From NCBI GenBank assembly GCA_016702745.1, contig JADJDJ010000002.1, positions 744,001 through 808,000 on the forward strand: 64,000 bases of DNA, in the 5' to 3' direction. This DNA is from Chitinophagaceae bacterium (GTDB taxonomy: Bacteria > Bacteroidota > Bacteroidia > Chitinophagales > Chitinophagaceae). The position numbers were made by a program, and so were the translations under genes. The notes under the pieces were generated by a model. It had not been told where the DNA came from. It did no database searches and saw only the letters and a program-made list of their open reading frames with translations. This document shows positions 62,047-64,000 of this stretch, piece by piece; positions within the stretch are counted from its first letter, which is position 1, and each line of letters opens with the position of its first letter.

Positions 62047-62793
62047 CTATCCCAGTATCTCTCTCAACACCGGCAGGCTCTTCATCGTTCCGAAATCCTG
62101 AATATGCAGCGCATAAAATGTTTCCAGTCTTTGCAGTAAATGCCTGCGGAAATCATGACCCAGTTTGATCTGCGCCAGTTCTTCCGGCTGCATAACTTTT
62201 AATAATTGGGAGACGATCGCTGACTCTTTTGCTTCGAGAAAATGCGGATGCATGGGTTGTCCTGTTACAAACATACCTTCTCTTAGATCGAGAAAATTTT
62301 GTTGTTCATTGTAATTGTCATCCATCCTGAACCCGAAATGAACGGGCAGGTGCAGGGCAAAGAAAAGCGGCAGGTTGGCCATCACGGTACCAGATGAACG
62401 ATCCAGGTGCTCAAATACATCTTCGGTAAATTCAAAAAGTTCAGGATTGCATTCGGGTTGCTTCAGGCATTTGCCCAATAATTCAGTCATAAAAAGAGCC
62501 ACGGCATTTTTCGGCACATCACTGAATACATGCTGATATAAATAACCCCATTTGAATTCTTTGATCCGGTTGAGTTGTTTGGATTCATGATGATATACTA
62601 CCAGATCAAGGATGGCGGCAGGCTGAAATAAATTGGCCTTGCCCGAACCTTTTTTGGTAGCAGTTCTTACCCCATTCACGAGATAGGATTGCAGTCCAAA
62701 CAGCTCAGTAAAAATGGAAACAACCATGCTGGTCTCCCCGTATTTCACGGCACGCAGGACGATTCCCTTTGTTTTATGGAGTTTGTCGGACAT
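62047..62793 (-). CDS. recO: DNA repair protein RecO
   Basis: 248 residues of normal length. MSDKLHKTKGIVLRAVKYGE followed by TSMVVSIFTELFGLQSYLVN is the N-terminal OB fold of RecO; FQPAAILDLVVYHHESKQLN and IKEFKWGYLYQHVFSDVPKN continue it, and the helical C-domain follows. RecO loads RecA on SSB-coated DNA with RecR. The zinc-finger Cys of some RecO proteins are absent, as in most Bacteroidota. Its start overlaps the stop of the propeller gene by one base, so the two are co-transcribed. Confidence 0.92.
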   Translation of the reverse strand: MSDKLHKTKGIVLRAVKYGETSMVVSIFTELFGLQSYLVNGVRTATKKGSGKANLFQPAAILDLVVYHHESKQLNRIKEFKWGYLYQHVFSDVPKNAVALFMTELLGKCLKQPECNPELFEFTEDVFEHLDRSSGTVMANLPLFFALHLPVHFGFRMDDNYNEQQNFLDLREGMFVTGQPMHPHFLEAKESAIVSQLLKVMQPEELAQIKLGHDFRRHLLQRLETFYALHIQDFGTMKSLPVLREILG

Positions 62794-64000
62794 TACTGAC
62801 TGATAAAAAATATTTTCGCAGCTGTCCTTTCTTTTTTACCATCGGGATTCGTTGCAGCATCCTGACTAACCAATACGAGATAGGCCCCGCTGGCTACTCT
62901 TTCTCCGCGATAATTCCTGCCATTCCAGATGGCTTGTCCGCCCAATGCCCTGGTCTGGTACACGAGTCTTCCATCCAGTTCAGTGATTTTTACAATGGAA
63001 TTATTAGCTAAACCCTTAATAGCGATGGTTCCGCTATAGCCCGGAGGAACCGGATTCGGAAATACCAGTACTGATTCATTCTTTTCCCCGCCCTCGGTTG
63101 CGGTACTGCGGAAGGAACAGATTCCTTTTGCTGTTGAAAAATAAACCTCTCCTGATTGTCCGTCAATGGAAATATGGTTCACATCGCTACTCAGCAGGGG
63201 ACTATTATCTTCTGTAAAGCGGTAAATCAGTTTTTCTCCATTGGCATCTACGAGAAAAACACCATTGGAAGTGGCGATCCATTTGCGATCGGCTCCATCC
63301 ACTGCAATGCTGTGCACGGATTGTCCTTTTAAAAGATAGCCGGCAAAATTTCCATTGGGAATGACAGGCCAGATGGCATCGCATCCACCGGATTCAAATT
63401 GAAGTTCGGGACATTGTATCACGGCTACTCCGTCGGCAGTCCCGATCCAGATAAATCCATTTTTATCTTTTGCGATAGATAACACTTCATTGGAAGGCAG
63501 GTTTCCGTTCCCGCTTCCCATACCCAGTTTTTTCCACCGATCATCTCCGGTATTATCAATAGATGCACCATGATTAAAACAAAGTAGTCCATTGCCCAAT
63601 GGAGAAAGTATCCATTTCTGATCCTGCTGGTCAATCAGTAATTGCGCGACTGCATTGCCAGTTAACAGAAAGGGCGGGTTGAAGGCTTTCCAGCTGCCAT
63701 CATTTTTTCTGACCCGCAGGGATTGTGCAGCACCGAAATTGGAGAGCCAGAGATTATTCTCCTGATCAAAACAAAGTCCGGCTACCCGGTAGGCGGATGG
63801 GTTGTTTGCATCGGCACCAATCGCGTTTTGTTTAAAGACTTCAAAAGCGGGCCCGTTTTTAAGGTGTAATAATCCACCGCTCATGGAACCGGCCCACAGG
63901 CTTCCATCTCTTTTATCTGCAGCGAGACATATCAAATCGGGCAGTGAATCCAGTACCGGGTATTGTTGCCTGTTATAATTAGTCCATTGTCCCGCATTGA
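62793..64000 (-). CDS. PorZ-like two-component-propeller protein with type IX sorting-like tail (partial)
   Basis: Open on the minus strand to the window edge, so its N-terminus is outside. At least 400 residues are visible: repeated blades DKRDGSLWAGSMSGGLLHLK, LCFDQENNLWLSNFGAAQSL, IAKDKNGFIWIGTADGVAVI and IAVDGADRKWIATSNGVFLV, like two-component regulator propellers. The tail ESVLVFPNPVPPGYSGTIAI, ITELDGRLVYQTRALGGQAI and GERVASGAYLV is a type IX C-terminal domain of the PorZ kind. PorZ is part of the surface sortase complex that attaches A-LPS to type IX cargo. The one-base overlap with recO suggests co-transcription. Confidence 0.78.
   Translation of the reverse strand, partial: NAGQWTNYNRQQYPVLDSLPDLICLAADKRDGSLWAGSMSGGLLHLKNGPAFEVFKQNAIGADANNPSAYRVAGLCFDQENNLWLSNFGAAQSLRVRKNDGSWKAFNPPFLLTGNAVAQLLIDQQDQKWILSPLGNGLLCFNHGASIDNTGDDRWKKLGMGSGNGNLPSNEVLSIAKDKNGFIWIGTADGVAVIQCPELQFESGGCDAIWPVIPNGNFAGYLLKGQSVHSIAVDGADRKWIATSNGVFLVDANGEKLIYRFTEDNSPLLSSDVNHISIDGQSGEVYFSTAKGICSFRSTATEGGEKNESVLVFPNPVPPGYSGTIAIKGLANNSIVKITELDGRLVYQTRALGGQAIWNGRNYRGERVASGAYLVLVSQDAATNPDGKKERTAAKIFFISQ

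Overview
The window comes from a Bacteroidota chromosome, most likely family Chitinophagaceae. Support: a SusC/SusD pair, -7 promoter elements of the TAnnTTTG type, GH92, DUF5703 and DUF4434 proteins, an AmpG-like carrier, a TIGR03643 protein, a PorZ-like propeller with a type IX sorting-like tail next to recO, and dispersed GC-rich intergenic repeats. The lineage is inferred from gene content only. I see no tRNA, rRNA, CRISPR array or complete insertion sequence.

Layout. (1) 1-7.0 kb: a sugar/cell-wall cluster with the start of a GH92 enzyme, two GHL10 (DigH-like) hydrolases, an AmpG-like transporter, a DUF4434 protein, a phosphodiester glycosidase and a YkuD-like secreted protein. The first five genes each carry a one-base indel in a homopolymer. 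(2) 7.3-14.0 kb: accessory DNA with a lipoprotein, DUF45 and REP-associated transposase fragments, a truncated membrane protein, a Fic enzyme with an iterated upstream motif, TIGR03643, a flavin reductase and a damaged small gene. (3) 14.3-32.1 kb: a coherent sialic acid/sialoglycan utilisation locus: GntR regulator, SusC, SusD, NanA, NanM, MFS carrier, GH33 sialidase, AGE epimerase, sialate O-acetylesterase, GH2, and an SGNH-GH20 fusion. Sialidase, esterase, GH2 and GH20 would strip glycans outside the cytoplasm; lyase and epimerase turn Neu5Ac into pyruvate, ManNAc and then GlcNAc. (4) 32.4-40.3 kb: an eroded deoxysugar-type locus in which intact genes (MaoC, lactonase-type amidohydrolase, FucP-like carrier, esterase, DUF5703) alternate with pieces of genes whose middles or N-termini are missing. 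(5) 40.4-42.7 kb: an AT-rich operon of a divergent Lgt homologue, a radical SAM enzyme with two CxxxCxxC motifs (MJ0619/Tes-like), and a 59-residue membrane protein coupled by a TAATG overlap. This is the most interesting unit. (6) 42.9-49.4 kb: peptidase/hydrolase genes and a DUF4304 protein, with a diverged repeat on either side. (7) 49.5-64 kb: repeat-rich intergenic DNA, a second sialate esterase divergent from an AraC regulator, an outer-membrane beta-barrel protein, and housekeeping genes (gcvH, ECF sigma/anti-sigma pair, VanZ-like, prfA, amidohydrolase, recO, PorZ-like).

Two cross-cutting oddities bear on reliability. About a dozen genes are broken by single-base homopolymer indels, and several others have clean internal deletions, including about 49 residues from the essential prfA. 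Long-read consensus or assembly error should be excluded before either is read as biology.
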